A stretch of DNA of 64,000 nt from Allofrancisella frigidaquae (GTDB lineage: Bacteria; Pseudomonadota; Gammaproteobacteria; Francisellales; Francisellaceae): NCBI RefSeq assembly GCF_012222825.1, contig NZ_CP038017.1, positions 1,302,001 to 1,366,000 on the forward strand. Direction: 5' to 3'. Positions 27,165 through 37,300 of the stretch are shown piece after piece. The notes beneath the pieces were generated by a model. That model did no database searches, was not told the origin of the DNA, and saw only the letters and a list, made by a program, of their open reading frames with translations. The translations under genes were made by a program, and so were the position numbers. The stretch's first letter is position 1; every line of letters starts with the position of its first letter.

Positions 27165-29972
27165 ATGAGTGATTACAAAGACACTTTAAATCTTCCTAAA
27201 ACCTCTTTTTCCATGAAAGGTAACCTTGCAAACAAAGAGCCCATGATTCTTAACAAATGGGAAAAACAAGGTATCTACAAAAAAATCCGTGAGCATTTTG
27301 CTGGAAGAAATAAATTTATACTTCATGATGGGCCCCCTTATGCTAATGGAAATATACATGTTGGCCATGCTGTTAATAAAATTCTTAAAGATATTATAGT
27401 AAAATCAAAAACTTTAAGTGGTTACGATGCTCCATATATTCCAACATGGGATTGCCACGGTTTGCCAATTGAGCTACAAGTTGAAAAAAAATATGGTAAA
27501 GCTGGACAAAAGATAGATGAAAATACTTTCAGAAAAGAATGTCGTAAATATGCAAAACAACAAGTAGAGTTACAAAAAAAAGATTTTAAAAGATTAGGTG
27601 TATTAGGAGACTGGGAAAACCCTTATCTGACAATGGACTTTGAATACGAAGCTAACATGATAAGAACTTTAGCTAAAATAATCTCAAACGGTCATCTAAG
27701 TAAAGGATTTAAGCCCGTACACTGGTGTACTGATTGTAGCTCAGCATTAGCTGAAGCTGAAGTTGAGTATATGGATAAAGTCTCACCAGCAATCGATGTA
27801 AAATTTAAAGTAAAAGACCATGATAAACTTGCTAAAGCGTTTGGATTAGAATCTCTAAAAAATGAAGCTTTTGCGGTGATATGGACTACCACCCCATGGA
27901 CACTACCTGCTAACCAAGCTATTGCTGTACACGATAATCTTAATTATAGTCTAGTAGAAATTGATAACTTTTACATAATACTAGCTAGTGGCTTAATTGA
28001 GCAAACTTTAAAAAGGTACGCTACAGATAATGCTAAAATTATCGCAACAACTACTGGAGATAAGCTAACCGGTATATTTGTTGAACACCCTTTTTACAGC
28101 CGCCATGTTCCTATTTTACATGGTGATCATGTGACTGATACTGATGGTACTGGTATGGTTCATACAGCTCCTACTCATGGTGTAGAAGATTTCTCTATAG
28201 GTAAAGAACATAATCTGTCTATGGAATCCTTTGTAAAAGGCAATGGTTGTTATAGTGAAAATACTAAACTCTTTGCCGGTGAATTCATTTTCAAAGCTAA
28301 TGATCGAATAGTAGAGCTTTTAGGTGAAAGAAAACGTTTAATGAATTTTGATAAAGTTAAACATAGCTATCCTCATTGCTGGCGTCATAAAACCCCTTTA
28401 ATGTTTAGAGCTACCCCACAGTGGTTTATAAGCATGGAGAAACAGAATTTACGCAATAACGCGATGACTGCTATTAAAAACACACTGTGGATTCCTTCAT
28501 GGGGTCAAAACCGTATAGAAGCTATGATGAAAGACAGACCTGACTGGTGCATCTCTCGTCAAAGAACTTGGGGAGTACCGCTACCACTGTTTATACATAA
28601 AGATACAGAAGAGCTACATCCAAATACAGCTGAAATTCTTGAGAAAGTAGCCAAAAAAATAGAAAAAGGTGGTATTGAAGCTTGGTTTAATGCTGATGAT
28701 AGCGAATTCATATCAGAAACTAACGAATATAAATCTGTAAAAGATACTTTAGATGTTTGGTTTGACTCAGGATCATCCAGCATGTGTGTATTAGACAAAG
28801 ACCCTCAATTAAGTTACCCTGCTGATCTATATTTAGAAGGGTCAGACCAACATCGTGGTTGGTTCCAAACCTCTCTACTTGTTGGATTATCTGCTAAAGG
28901 AGAAAAACCTTTCAAGGAAGTTTTAACTCATGGCTTTGTAGTTGATGAACATGGCCGTAAGATGTCTAAATCTTTAGGTAATGTCACATCTCCTCAAGAT
29001 ATCTATAATACTTTAGGAGCTGACATCTTGCGTTTATGGGTTGCTTCTAGTGACTATAAAAGTGAAATGGCTGTGTCAGACCAAATTCTTAAAAGAACAG
29101 CTGATACATACCGTAGATTGCGTAATACAGCAAGGTTTTTATTATCAAACCTAACTGGTTTTGATCCTAAGTCTGATATCATAGAATTTGACAAGTTAGT
29201 CAAACTTGACCAGTGGGCTATAGCAAAAACAAAAGAATTTCAGGATAAAGTAATTCAAGCTTATGAAAACTATCAAACTCATACTGTAGCGCAGCTAATA
29301 CATCATTTTTGCTCAATTGAAATGGGTAGCTTTTATCTTGATATTATTAAAGATAGACAATACACGGCTAAAACTGATGGACATCCACGTAAGTCAGCAC
29401 AAACTGCAATTTACCATATTGTGCATGCATTAGTTAGATGGATAGCTCCGATCTTATCATATACAGCTGATGAAATCTGGGAAGCTGCTCCAAAAACTAC
29501 CGATCTACCAATACAGTTATGTGAATGGTATACAGAGTTAAAATCATTCTCGCCTACTGATGAATTAGATTTAGATTTCTGGGCAAAAATTCAAGAAGTT
29601 CGATCTGAAGTAAATAGAGTACTCGAGATAAAGAGAAATGAAGGTCTTATTGGAGCATCTTTGGAAGCAAAAATAACCCTTTATGCTGACAAACAAAACT
29701 ATGAACTTCTAGCAAAAATTGAGGATGAACTAAGGTTTTTACTAATATCTTCTGAAGCTGAGTTAAAAAATCTTAGTGAAAAGTCTAGTATTGCCACTCA
29801 ATCAAGTATACAAGGTTTATATATCGACATTCAAAAATTACAAGAACCAAAATGCGAAAGGTGTTGGCACCGTAGCTCTACAGTTGGCGAAAATCCTGAA
29901 CATAAAGATATATGCAGTCGTTGCATAGAAAATATTACAATGGAATTAGGGGAGTCTCGCAAATATGCTTAG
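27165..29972 (+). CDS. ileS: Isoleucyl-tRNA synthetase
   Basis: Charges tRNA-Ile. The 935-residue protein is full length, with HVGH at residues 65-68 in [13 protein letters not shown], a long CP1 editing domain containing [11 protein letters not shown], the KMSKS loop near 600, the helical anticodon-binding domain, and a C-terminal zinc finger (CERCWHR with CSRC) near 897-920. This is the common bacterial type rather than the mupirocin-resistant type. An AAGGA ribosome site precedes the start, and its end overlaps lspA by 8 bp. Confidence 0.97.
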   Translation: MSDYKDTLNLPKTSFSMKGNLANKEPMILNKWEKQGIYKKIREHFAGRNKFILHDGPPYANGNIHVGHAVNKILKDIIVKSKTLSGYDAPYIPTWDCHGLPIELQVEKKYGKAGQKIDENTFRKECRKYAKQQVELQKKDFKRLGVLGDWENPYLTMDFEYEANMIRTLAKIISNGHLSKGFKPVHWCTDCSSALAEAEVEYMDKVSPAIDVKFKVKDHDKLAKAFGLESLKNEAFAVIWTTTPWTLPANQAIAVHDNLNYSLVEIDNFYIILASGLIEQTLKRYATDNAKIIATTTGDKLTGIFVEHPFYSRHVPILHGDHVTDTDGTGMVHTAPTHGVEDFSIGKEHNLSMESFVKGNGCYSENTKLFAGEFIFKANDRIVELLGERKRLMNFDKVKHSYPHCWRHKTPLMFRATPQWFISMEKQNLRNNAMTAIKNTLWIPSWGQNRIEAMMKDRPDWCISRQRTWGVPLPLFIHKDTEELHPNTAEILEKVAKKIEKGGIEAWFNADDSEFISETNEYKSVKDTLDVWFDSGSSSMCVLDKDPQLSYPADLYLEGSDQHRGWFQTSLLVGLSAKGEKPFKEVLTHGFVVDEHGRKMSKSLGNVTSPQDIYNTLGADILRLWVASSDYKSEMAVSDQILKRTADTYRRLRNTARFLLSNLTGFDPKSDIIEFDKLVKLDQWAIAKTKEFQDKVIQAYENYQTHTVAQLIHHFCSIEMGSFYLDIIKDRQYTAKTDGHPRKSAQTAIYHIVHALVRWIAPILSYTADEIWEAAPKTTDLPIQLCEWYTELKSFSPTDELDLDFWAKIQEVRSEVNRVLEIKRNEGLIGASLEAKITLYADKQNYELLAKIEDELRFLLISSEAELKNLSEKSSIATQSSIQGLYIDIQKLQEPKCERCWHRSSTVGENPEHKDICSRCIENITMELGESRKYA

Positions 29973-30438
29973 ACCTAAACTTAAGTATTTTGGATTAGCT
30001 ATTATAATCATAGCTCTTGATTTGTATACCAAATACTTAGCTAACATCAACTTAAATTTTGCTACTCCTGTTAAAGTAACAAGCTTTTTTAACTTAACTT
30101 TATTGTATAACCATGGAGCAGCATTTAGCTTTTTAAGTAATAGCCAAACCTCATGGCAACTAATTATGTTCTCGTCGATTTCATTGATAGCTGCAGTCAT
30201 ACTAATATACTTAATTATCAAACAACCAATACAAGGTAAATTAAATCTAATCTCTTTTTCATTAATACTTGGTGGTGCGTTAGGAAATTTTTATGACCGA
30301 GCTTTTAGAGGGTTTGTAATAGACTTCTTAGATTTTCATCTTGGTAACTACCACTGGCCTGCTTTTAATATTGCAGATTCAGCAATCACTTGTGGGGTCA
30401 TATTGATAATCTTAAAGTCTTTTACTAAAAAACCTTAG
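29965..30438 (+). CDS. lspA: Lipoprotein signal peptidase II
   Basis: An inner-membrane aspartic protease that cleaves prolipoprotein signal peptides before the lipid-modified Cys. The 157-residue protein has four membrane helices, [10 protein letters not shown], and the two catalytic Asp motifs [21 protein letters not shown] and [11 protein letters not shown]. It overlaps ileS by 8 bp. The several lipoproteins in this window (BamB, LpnA, the LpnB-like protein and the 32728 protein) are its likely substrates. Confidence 0.97.
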   Translation: MLRPKLKYFGLAIIIIALDLYTKYLANINLNFATPVKVTSFFNLTLLYNHGAAFSFLSNSQTSWQLIMFSSISLIAAVILIYLIIKQPIQGKLNLISFSLILGGALGNFYDRAFRGFVIDFLDFHLGNYHWPAFNIADSAITCGVILIILKSFTKKP

Positions 30439-30871
30439 TTTAAATTAAACATATTTTACAGACAAATTTTAGGCAATACGTTTGAGACATCTGACGCTTA
30501 GCTTAAAAATAAAAATTAGATTCAAACTAATAAGACTGTTGCAAGTTGAAATTAAACAGATGATAACAAGTAAATACTGATATAAAAGTATTCCTCGCTG
30601 AAACAGATTGTTCATAAAAAAGACGAACAAATTAGATTCCATGTGCATTAAGTATATTTTTTGTTTCGCAAAAATATTTAAATATACTTACATACATATT
30701 GTAAAAAATTTTGTTCGGAACCTAAATTTATCATACAACATATCTAAATTTGATAAACATATGTAAAAAAAGCAAGTTGAAATTATAGATTACTGGGAAA
30801 AACTTATGTAACATAGACGCCAGGAAGCTATTGTAACAGATAACTCTAAAACTTAAGGAAACGTTTATTTC
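30439..30871. other. 433-bp AT-rich gap before the clan-CD-like gene
   Basis: No open frame worth calling. It holds two copies of GCAAGTTGAAATTA (30541-30554 and 30772-30785), the first inside CTGTTGCAAGTT, which recalls insertion-sequence ends. Several AT-rich imperfect dyads lie around 30645-30700. The gap is probably the promoter and leader of the next gene plus possible old insertion-sequence debris. Confidence 0.5.
30541..30785 (+). repeat. 14-bp direct repeat GCAAGTTGAAATTA, two copies
   Basis: Exact copies at 30541-30554 and 30772-30785, 231 bp apart from start to start, upstream of the gene at 30872. They could be regulatory sites, or target-site or internal relics of a lost mobile element. 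Short AT-rich repeats occur by chance in such DNA. Confidence 0.6.
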
Positions 30872-32047
30872 ATGAAAACCCTACATATAATGAATAGTCT
30901 TGATCTAAAAACTGAATTTACAGTCCATTTAAGTGGCCGATTAAAGTTGATGGAAAACTCTGATTTCATTATGTTACAACCCTCAGATTATGGTCCTAAA
31001 GAATATTTAGATGCTGACATATGGTGGTCAACTATTGAAAACATGCCTAAAATTAATTGTCTTGATGCTAAAAAATATGACAGAATTATATGGTATAGTC
31101 ATGGTGGACTAATCTCTACAACAGATGGTTCCCATGAAAACTTAGATCGCACCATGATATATGGAGTAAACTATGGTAAATTACAAGCAAGTGGACGGTT
31201 CTTTAGTGCATTATTAGGTTACTTTGAAAACGTGAACGAACTTGTTCTTATGTGTTGTAATAGTGCAGGATATAACCATATACAAGAACCTGAAATCCAA
31301 CAGATCATATCAAAAAGAGAGGCTAATTATAAAGATCTTGCTCGTAACATTCGTAACTTTAGACGTCAACTGGCTCTTAAAAAAGTAATTTCTCAGGAGC
31401 AGATAAAAAAATGTTATGAGCAAAAACTTCAAGAAATAAAGAAAAAAACAATGACAAAAATAAATGGTTCTTTTTTATATCTCTCCATGCATGAAAATGA
31501 TATGGATAGATATTTCAAAATGGACTACCAAAAATTCTTTGCAGGACTTGCAAATGGACGGTTACGTGGCACTGCACTGGACAAAATTGTTTTTACCTTA
31601 TCCGTTGATCATAACGACAGATGCATCTCTGTTTACGGAGCAGGATCAAGTTTAAAAGCATTGCAAATGCTATCATTTATCGAAGATGATAAATATCGAT
31701 TCGCAACCACAACGGAGAGATTAAACCGATTCCAACTTTGTTATCCTAATTATCTGGATATGTCTTTGAACCCAAAACAACAAAATTTACTTGTCAATCG
31801 AGATAAACTAGAAGACAATGACAATCCACTTAAACCAAGATCTTATTTTTTCAAAAAGCGAACAGCCGATCATGGACTTGTCTTTTATGGCAGAAAAAAT
31901 GAACCTATGTTCGATTATAATGCTTCTGATATTATTCAGTATGGTTCTAAAGGAGGGCAGAATTTTGGAAAATATACCATACCTAGAACGTTTCCAAATG
32001 AGTTACCCAATAAAAATTCCTATTACCAATACTTCATTCCAAACTAA
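30872..32047 (+). CDS. Clan-CD (caspase/C80-like) cysteine-peptidase-like protein
   Basis: A 391-residue protein without a signal peptide. The only recognisable pattern is IIWYSHGGL (His 77-Gly 78) followed about 50 residues later by ELVLMCCNSAGY (Cys 128 or 129). Each comes after a hydrophobic strand, the order of the catalytic His and Cys in clan-CD peptidases. A charged coiled-coil-like stretch follows (about 148-195). A later segment, ADHGLVFYGRKN, resembles KDKGVVFGQKN in the protein at 60839, suggesting distant homology. No family is firmly recognised. The gene is isolated between lspA and an orphan, and an AAGGA site lies rather far (about 12 nt) from the ATG. Confidence 0.5.
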   Translation: MKTLHIMNSLDLKTEFTVHLSGRLKLMENSDFIMLQPSDYGPKEYLDADIWWSTIENMPKINCLDAKKYDRIIWYSHGGLISTTDGSHENLDRTMIYGVNYGKLQASGRFFSALLGYFENVNELVLMCCNSAGYNHIQEPEIQQIISKREANYKDLARNIRNFRRQLALKKVISQEQIKKCYEQKLQEIKKKTMTKINGSFLYLSMHENDMDRYFKMDYQKFFAGLANGRLRGTALDKIVFTLSVDHNDRCISVYGAGSSLKALQMLSFIEDDKYRFATTTERLNRFQLCYPNYLDMSLNPKQQNLLVNRDKLEDNDNPLKPRSYFFKKRTADHGLVFYGRKNEPMFDYNASDIIQYGSKGGQNFGKYTIPRTFPNELPNKNSYYQYFIPN

Positions 32048-32275
32048 TATTAAGAATAAATTGATATAAGTAAACCTATTATTACCTAGCGATTTTTAAT
32101 AGTTTCACACTTGCTTTAATCTAACTGCACTATCAAAACCTTATCACATATTGCCTTTAACCTTGAAATGAAATTAGTGCAAGTTAATAAAGTCATAAAC
32201 TAACACAAGTAGTACATACTTTCGTCTTATATAATCCTTGCTTGATTTTCATACCCTTGCCACTTAATGGGTTAT

Positions 32276-32590
32276 TTATTTTAGTAACTCACCTTGCTCT
32301 GTCAAGCTTGGGTAACCACCGCGGCCAGTGCCAAAAAAGAGATCTCCTATAGTAATATTATCACTACCGTCCCAAACAAAATCACCTTGATAGTGGTCTC
32401 CTTTTAAAGTCCTCCACTTTCTGAAAATACCTTGGAAACTACACTTAAAACTATCTCTATATGGGCTGTTTAGATCCCGAAAGTTATTATCATAACCTTG
32501 GCTACTTTGAAAAAGCGTTTCTAGAGACAAACTACTCTCAAACTTAAGCTTTTTATACGCGATCATGTCCACATTTATATCTATATTCAT
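32276..32590 (-). CDS. Orphan protein of unknown function
   Basis: A 104-residue protein that I do not recognise. It has no signal peptide or membrane segment. The C-terminal half is Gly/Asp/Trp-rich (GDFVWDGSDNITIGDLFFGTGRGG). An AGAAG stretch sits just before the ATG. It is flanked by long gaps and could be a small real gene or the end of a decayed one. Codon use resembles that of its neighbours. Confidence 0.4.
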   Translation of the reverse strand: MNIDINVDMIAYKKLKFESSLSLETLFQSSQGYDNNFRDLNSPYRDSFKCSFQGIFRKWRTLKGDHYQGDFVWDGSDNITIGDLFFGTGRGGYPSLTEQGELLK

Positions 32591-32727
32591 ACTTCTGCTG
32601 GTACTACGATTATAATAACCAAGCTAAGTATGTACAAGTCAAGTCTCTAAAGATGTGCACAAACCACGCTCAAGGATTAAAATCCAAAATTTACTTAAAG
32701 CTAGTTTAAGAATTACAAACTTTTACT

Positions 32728-33195
32728 TTACAGTGTTTTTTTATAATCATTATAAAATTTACGAGCTAAGAAATTATTATCTCCGTAAACTATACTATAT
32801 TTAGTTTGCTTAGCTCGAGAATTCTGTTCCATTAAGATACCAACATAATGAACATCAGGCATAGGCTTATTAACCTCTGCTATAATTGTAGCTACTGCTG
32901 GTAATTTTTCATCAACTACTATAGTGTATTCTTCATGCTTAAGGTAACTTACCAATTTATTATACCTGACATCAAAGTCTTCACCATCTAAGAGAATTAC
33001 TTGATCCGGGTGATTTGCAACTAAAAATCGCATTCCCTCAACTGTATTTGTATATTTATCAAAACTAATTTCCTTAACATTTTGGTCTCTAGTTAGTCTA
33101 TTATAATGATCTATATTATCTTGAATGTCTTCTCTAATTGTACAAGAACTAATAACTAAAGCGCCTACACCTATAAGAAATATTTTCTTTAACAT
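32728..33195 (-). CDS. Lipoprotein of unknown function
   Basis: A 155-residue lipoprotein. MLKKIFLIGVGALVISSC is a standard type II signal peptide with lipobox VISSC. The mature part is a mixed alpha/beta domain of about 135 residues with charged surfaces (YNRLTRDQNVKEISFDKY; FLARKFYNDYKKTL), and no family is recognised. The residue after Cys is Thr, so the Lol system would probably send it to the outer membrane. It stands alone, divergent from rlmE. Confidence 0.75.
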   Translation of the reverse strand: MLKKIFLIGVGALVISSCTIREDIQDNIDHYNRLTRDQNVKEISFDKYTNTVEGMRFLVANHPDQVILLDGEDFDVRYNKLVSYLKHEEYTIVVDEKLPAVATIIAEVNKPMPDVHYVGILMEQNSRAKQTKYSIVYGDNNFLARKFYNDYKKTL

Positions 33196-33342
33196 TTATA
33201 AACCTATAAACACTCAATATATAACTATTATATCCAAAAGACATAGATTTATAAATTTATATCAACCCTAAAACAGGGATTAGACTTTATTTAAGATTTA
33301 AATATTCATACAATATAACAAACTTTCCAATAAATACAAAAA

Positions 33343-33963
33343 ATGGTTAAAACAGCTAGCAGTAAACGCTGGGTACAAGAGCACAACTCAGATTACTATG
33401 TTATTCAGGCAAATAAACTAGGCTATCGTAGTAGAGCAAGCTTTAAAATAATTGAGATTCAAGAAAAATATAAAATATTTAAACAAAATATGTTTGTTAT
33501 AGACCTAGGCGCTGCTCCAGGTGGTTGGTCTGAGCAGATAATCAAATATATTGGTTCTAATGGAAAACTTATCGCTCTTGACTTACTTGAAATGGCACCT
33601 ATCCCAGGCGTGGATTTTATTCAAGGCGATTTCACAAGTGATGAAACTTATGAGAAGCTAAATAACCTAATTGGTCAAAACAAAATAGACTGTATAGTTT
33701 CTGATATGTCTCCAAATATAAGCGGCAATAAAACTTCTGATCAAGCTAAATCTATATTCTTATTAGAACTAGCTCTAGATTTTGCAATAAACAATCTTAA
33801 AAAAAGTGGTGGTTTCGTAGCTAAAATTTTTCAAGGTGAAGGGGCTGATACATATATAAAGCAAGTTAAAAACCACTTTACCAAAGTTACTCAATTTAAA
33901 CCCAAATCGTCACGACCTAGATCCAGAGAGTTTTATATTATTGCTCTAGGATTTAAAGGTTAA
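33343..33963 (+). CDS. rlmE: 23S rRNA 2'-O-methyltransferase RlmE (RrmJ/FtsJ)
   Basis: Methylates the A-loop uridine 2552 of 23S rRNA in the 50S subunit. The 206-residue protein has the K-D-K-E tetrad regions: [16 protein letters not shown] motif [23 protein letters not shown] with the catalytic Asp, [12 protein letters not shown] with the catalytic Lys, and [13 protein letters not shown] at the end. Its final 4 bp overlap the convergent GDSL-hydrolase gene. Confidence 0.96.
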   Translation: MVKTASSKRWVQEHNSDYYVIQANKLGYRSRASFKIIEIQEKYKIFKQNMFVIDLGAAPGGWSEQIIKYIGSNGKLIALDLLEMAPIPGVDFIQGDFTSDETYEKLNNLIGQNKIDCIVSDMSPNISGNKTSDQAKSIFLLELALDFAINNLKKSGGFVAKIFQGEGADTYIKQVKNHFTKVTQFKPKSSRPRSREFYIIALGFKG

Positions 33964-34841
33964 ATATTATGCTTTAAAAGCTCAAACATTCTCTTGGCTA
34001 TTACTTCATGACCTTTTGTTGTAGGATGACAATAATCCCAACATAAAAATTTATCCGGGTCATTTACCAACTCTATATCATATTGAATATTGCCAAGAGA
34101 ATCTGCTCCTCCATAACTATCTACGCAAATATCTGTAACATTTTCAAAACCATAATCAGTAGGATTATTAAAACAATCATTCAGTAAAGCATAAAAATCA
34201 AAGAGCTTTATATTTACTTTAGGGAATAAAAGTTGCAAATCATTTACACGACTTTTAAGCAGGTTATTTTGTAAATTAATATTTAGTTGCAAATATGATC
34301 TAAAAAACTTGCCAACCCAATTAGACAAATAGTCTTTATAAGCAGGTGCTTTAGTCACATCAGGAATATTCCAAACTATAATATTACTAGCGCCCATCTT
34401 AATAGTTTTTATAATTATTTTTTTAAGGTCTCTGGCAACTCTGAGTTTAGCCATAAGATTTATATAAGGTATTTCATTGTAAACGGTAAACATAAAATTA
34501 TTAGCTCCGCCATTTATAATCACAAGATCATCTTTAGAAAATCTTCCCTCTTCATTTTCAAATCTTATTAACTGTTGTGAGACAGCAAAAGAATGGTACC
34601 TCAGTAAAGATGAAGGATTATTACCATGAGTTAAAGCACCGCCAATAGCATAACTTTTATGCTCAATAGTCTCTATATTTTGGTCTTTAGCGATATACTG
34701 AGCTAAATATTCTGTAGACACTATACCGTTAGAGAATCTACCTTGATAATACGGCTCCCCTGGTACATCTAGCGTTTTTATAATATTCCCCGCATCTAAT
34801 AAACTATCACCAAATACAACTAAACGTTTAATCTGCATCAT
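33960..34841 (-). CDS. GDSL-family lipase/acylhydrolase
   Basis: A 293-residue SGNH/GDSL hydrolase. Block I is [12 protein letters not shown] with the nucleophile Ser 13, block III is INGGANNF (GxN), and block V is [11 protein letters not shown] with the Asp-x-x-His pair. It resembles the phospholipase/thermolabile-hemolysin branch. No Sec signal is seen, which is unusual for secreted members and suggests cytosolic action or a different export route. The start codon overlaps the amidotransferase stop by one base, so the two are translated as a pair. Confidence 0.85.
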   Translation of the reverse strand: MMQIKRLVVFGDSLLDAGNIIKTLDVPGEPYYQGRFSNGIVSTEYLAQYIAKDQNIETIEHKSYAIGGALTHGNNPSSLLRYHSFAVSQQLIRFENEEGRFSKDDLVIINGGANNFMFTVYNEIPYINLMAKLRVARDLKKIIIKTIKMGASNIIVWNIPDVTKAPAYKDYLSNWVGKFFRSYLQLNINLQNNLLKSRVNDLQLLFPKVNIKLFDFYALLNDCFNNPTDYGFENVTDICVDSYGGADSLGNIQYDIELVNDPDKFLCWDYCHPTTKGHEVIAKRMFELLKHNI

Positions 34842-35548
34842 TAATCCTTAAATTCAAAAAAATTTGCCATCCAATGGCCTATAACTAAACTATTATCTCT
34901 TATTCTCAAACTTTCTAAAGCATGCTGAAATTCATTTTTTATCTCATCTTGATACTCTTTTATCAAAGCGTAATTATGTGTTTTTAACATCTCTGGATGA
35001 GCTTGTATACCAAATATTTGATTACTAATACAAAACATCTGGATCTGACAATAGTCACTAGTTCCAATAAGTTCAGCACCAGTTGGGAGCTCAACTATCA
35101 TATCTTGATGATAAAACAATAAACTCAGATAATGATGAAATGGCTCCATCCACGATTTTTTAGTTAAAATTTTTACATTTTTTATTCCAACAGAGAAACC
35201 TTTAGTAGCTCGCTCAACTCTGCCTCCTAAAGCTTGTGCTAAAATCTGATGACCAAAGCAAACTCCTATTATTTTTTTACTACTATTATACAACTCAACT
35301 ATAGTTGATTTAAGCTTAGATATCCATGGTAAGTTATCAAATGCAGTAGCTTTACTACCTGTTATTATAAAACCATCATATATATCATAATCTGATGGAT
35401 AATCTTGCTCTGTCACATCAAAAATATCAAAATCCACAATCAATGACAGTTTAAAAAATAAATTTGCAAACATCTCTGGATAATTACCTCCAGCCATTTC
35501 ACGTCGATGTTCTGGAATATGATCTGTTTGTAATATAGCTACCTTCAT
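34841..35548 (-). CDS. Class I glutamine amidotransferase-like protein (GMP-synthase-like)
   Basis: A 235-residue stand-alone GATase1 domain. The nucleophile elbow GVCFGHQILAQALGG has Cys 97, and FGIQAHPEM supplies the His and Glu of the triad, so it is probably active. Similar stand-alone proteins release ammonia from glutamine or act on gamma-glutamyl compounds; the partner is unknown. It lies 5 bp downstream of parB and overlaps the GDSL gene, so it may be cotranscribed with parA-parB. Confidence 0.85.
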   Translation of the reverse strand: MKVAILQTDHIPEHRREMAGGNYPEMFANLFFKLSLIVDFDIFDVTEQDYPSDYDIYDGFIITGSKATAFDNLPWISKLKSTIVELYNSSKKIIGVCFGHQILAQALGGRVERATKGFSVGIKNVKILTKKSWMEPFHHYLSLLFYHQDMIVELPTGAELIGTSDYCQIQMFCISNQIFGIQAHPEMLKTHNYALIKEYQDEIKNEFQHALESLRIRDNSLVIGHWMANFFEFKD

Positions 35549-35553
35549 AAATC

Positions 35554-36468
35554 TTATTTTACAAGTGCTTCAAATAGTATTTTTTTAAATTTTTCTGTTA
35601 TCTCAAAAGTATATGTGTGTGCTTTTAATCCTGAACGAGACCCTTTTATTTTTAGAAACTTACCTTCTTTAGATACTTCTTTTACATTTATCACATCTAG
35701 TTTTGTACTGTCTAAAATTTGTGTTTTTCTTTTCCAGTTTTCTCTATAACGTGTTATAGCTGATCTAAAGGATCCTGAAATCTTATTATCCAAGGCTTTT
35801 TTAACAAACTCGCTAGCACCTTCTGGTATCTCTTCTGCAAACTTTTTTAACTCATATAAAGTTCGTACATCTTCTATGATACCTTTTTGGGCTAATTTGC
35901 GAATATTTTCATCTGCATCAGATATTTTCAAGCGCATAGAAATCCAGCTTGCATCTCGTCCAAGTATTTTTGCTATATCAGCTTTTTTTAGTTTTTTAAC
36001 TTCAATCAATTGTCTTAATGCGTCTGCTTCTTCAAATGGTGAAACGTTCTCACGTTGATCATTCTCTAGAAGTTGTAACAATAGTATACTTGCATCAGAC
36101 TCTTCTTCCCTAACAATACATGGTATCGTACTACGCTCTGCTTGTATACTTGCTAGATACCTTCTTTCACCTGCAATTATATGGTGAGTACCATCAATAT
36201 TTTTAGGTGTAACTATAATTGGTTGAATCACACCATTTTCTCTAATACTATCTGCTAAAGATTCTATGTTTTTAAATGTTTTACGCGGCTGGTTTTTATC
36301 TGGCTGTACAATACTAAGAGGTAGTTCAAAAAGTCTACCTACTTTGCTTGCTTGCTCACTTAATTCCTGTAGCTGCATAGCTCTTAGAATATCTTTTTTC
36401 TCTTGGCTTACTGGGTCATTAATTTTTTGGTTAATTTTACGATTAGCTAGAGATATTTTTTTAGCCAT
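35554..36468 (-). CDS. parB: Chromosome-partitioning protein ParB
   Basis: A 304-residue ParB/Spo0J-type centromere-binding protein. The N-terminal domain has QPRKTF, VIQPIIV and the CTP-binding/arginine motif IAGERRYLASIQA, then LLENDQRENVSPFEEADAL and a helix-turn-helix (KKADIAKILGRDASWISMRLKI). The start overlaps the end of parA by 8 bp. No perfect parS palindrome of the common TGTTTCACGTGAAACA type was noticed in the window, so the binding site is probably elsewhere or different. Confidence 0.92.
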   Translation of the reverse strand: MAKKISLANRKINQKINDPVSQEKKDILRAMQLQELSEQASKVGRLFELPLSIVQPDKNQPRKTFKNIESLADSIRENGVIQPIIVTPKNIDGTHHIIAGERRYLASIQAERSTIPCIVREEESDASILLLQLLENDQRENVSPFEEADALRQLIEVKKLKKADIAKILGRDASWISMRLKISDADENIRKLAQKGIIEDVRTLYELKKFAEEIPEGASEFVKKALDNKISGSFRSAITRYRENWKRKTQILDSTKLDVINVKEVSKEGKFLKIKGSRSGLKAHTYTFEITEKFKKILFEALVK

Positions 36469-37099
36469 TTATACCCTCTCCAAAAAACTCTTCTACCTCT
36501 CTAGCAAGCTTTTTAACTTGAAGATGAACTTTACTGCCATTTGCATAGTCACCTATATACACACCTTCCGCTTCAGCTTCGATAAATTTAACACTTTGGG
36601 AAACAAAAGCTTCAAAAAAATGTCCATCTTCTTCAAAAAATTCTATTAAACTTTTTGACATATTCGATTGCATTTGTACTCTATTTGCAAAAAACTTATA
36701 TGGTTTATTTGCTGTTAAAGCTAAATCTTTTGCTTCTACCAATCCAGATAGATCCATACCGCTTGGTGAACATGGAATCACAACTAAATCTGACAACAAA
36801 GCTGACTTTAATGCAGCTGTTTGGAAATTTGGAGGAGTATCAATAACTATAAAATCTACGGAGGATTTTAATTCTAGGACCTTTTCACGAACATTTTTCT
36901 CATCTAAGTTATAAACAAAATCATTGTTTTCATTGTTTTTTGTCATCCACATGTATGCATCTGGTTTATCTTTATCCATGTCTACTATGGCAACTTTAAA
37001 ACCCAACTCTTTTAAACCACACGCTATATTGATTGCGGTAGTGGTTTTCCCAGAACCTCCTTTTTGCTGGAGTAAAGAAATTACTTTAGCTGCTTTCAT
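36461..37099 (-). CDS. parA: Chromosome-partitioning ATPase ParA
   Basis: A 212-residue ParA/Soj-type Walker ATPase. The deviant Walker A motif is LLQQKGGSGKTTTAINI at about residues 9-25 with the signature Lys, followed by VAIVDMDKDKPDAYMW and FIVIDTPPNFQTAAL. It lacks an N-terminal DNA-binding domain, as is normal for chromosomal Soj types. It is transcribed with parB (8-bp overlap) and is divergent from topA. Confidence 0.92.
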   Translation of the reverse strand: MKAAKVISLLQQKGGSGKTTTAINIACGLKELGFKVAIVDMDKDKPDAYMWMTKNNENNDFVYNLDEKNVREKVLELKSSVDFIVIDTPPNFQTAALKSALLSDLVVIPCSPSGMDLSGLVEAKDLALTANKPYKFFANRVQMQSNMSKSLIEFFEEDGHFFEAFVSQSVKFIEAEAEGVYIGDYANGSKVHLQVKKLAREVEEFFGEGING

Positions 37100-37300
37100 C
37101 TAATCAAAACCTTAAACTATATAGCTTAGCTTATTAATAATTAAAAATACTTACAGAATTATAGTCTATATTTATTGACTATAAAACTAACTTTTATGAT
37201 ATTAACTATTGATAAGCATCTGCTTTTCTTATATTTTATAATGCAACTACAAAGCATAAATAAAACTCTTTTTTAGAAAAAAATTAGAAAAAGGTAAAAA

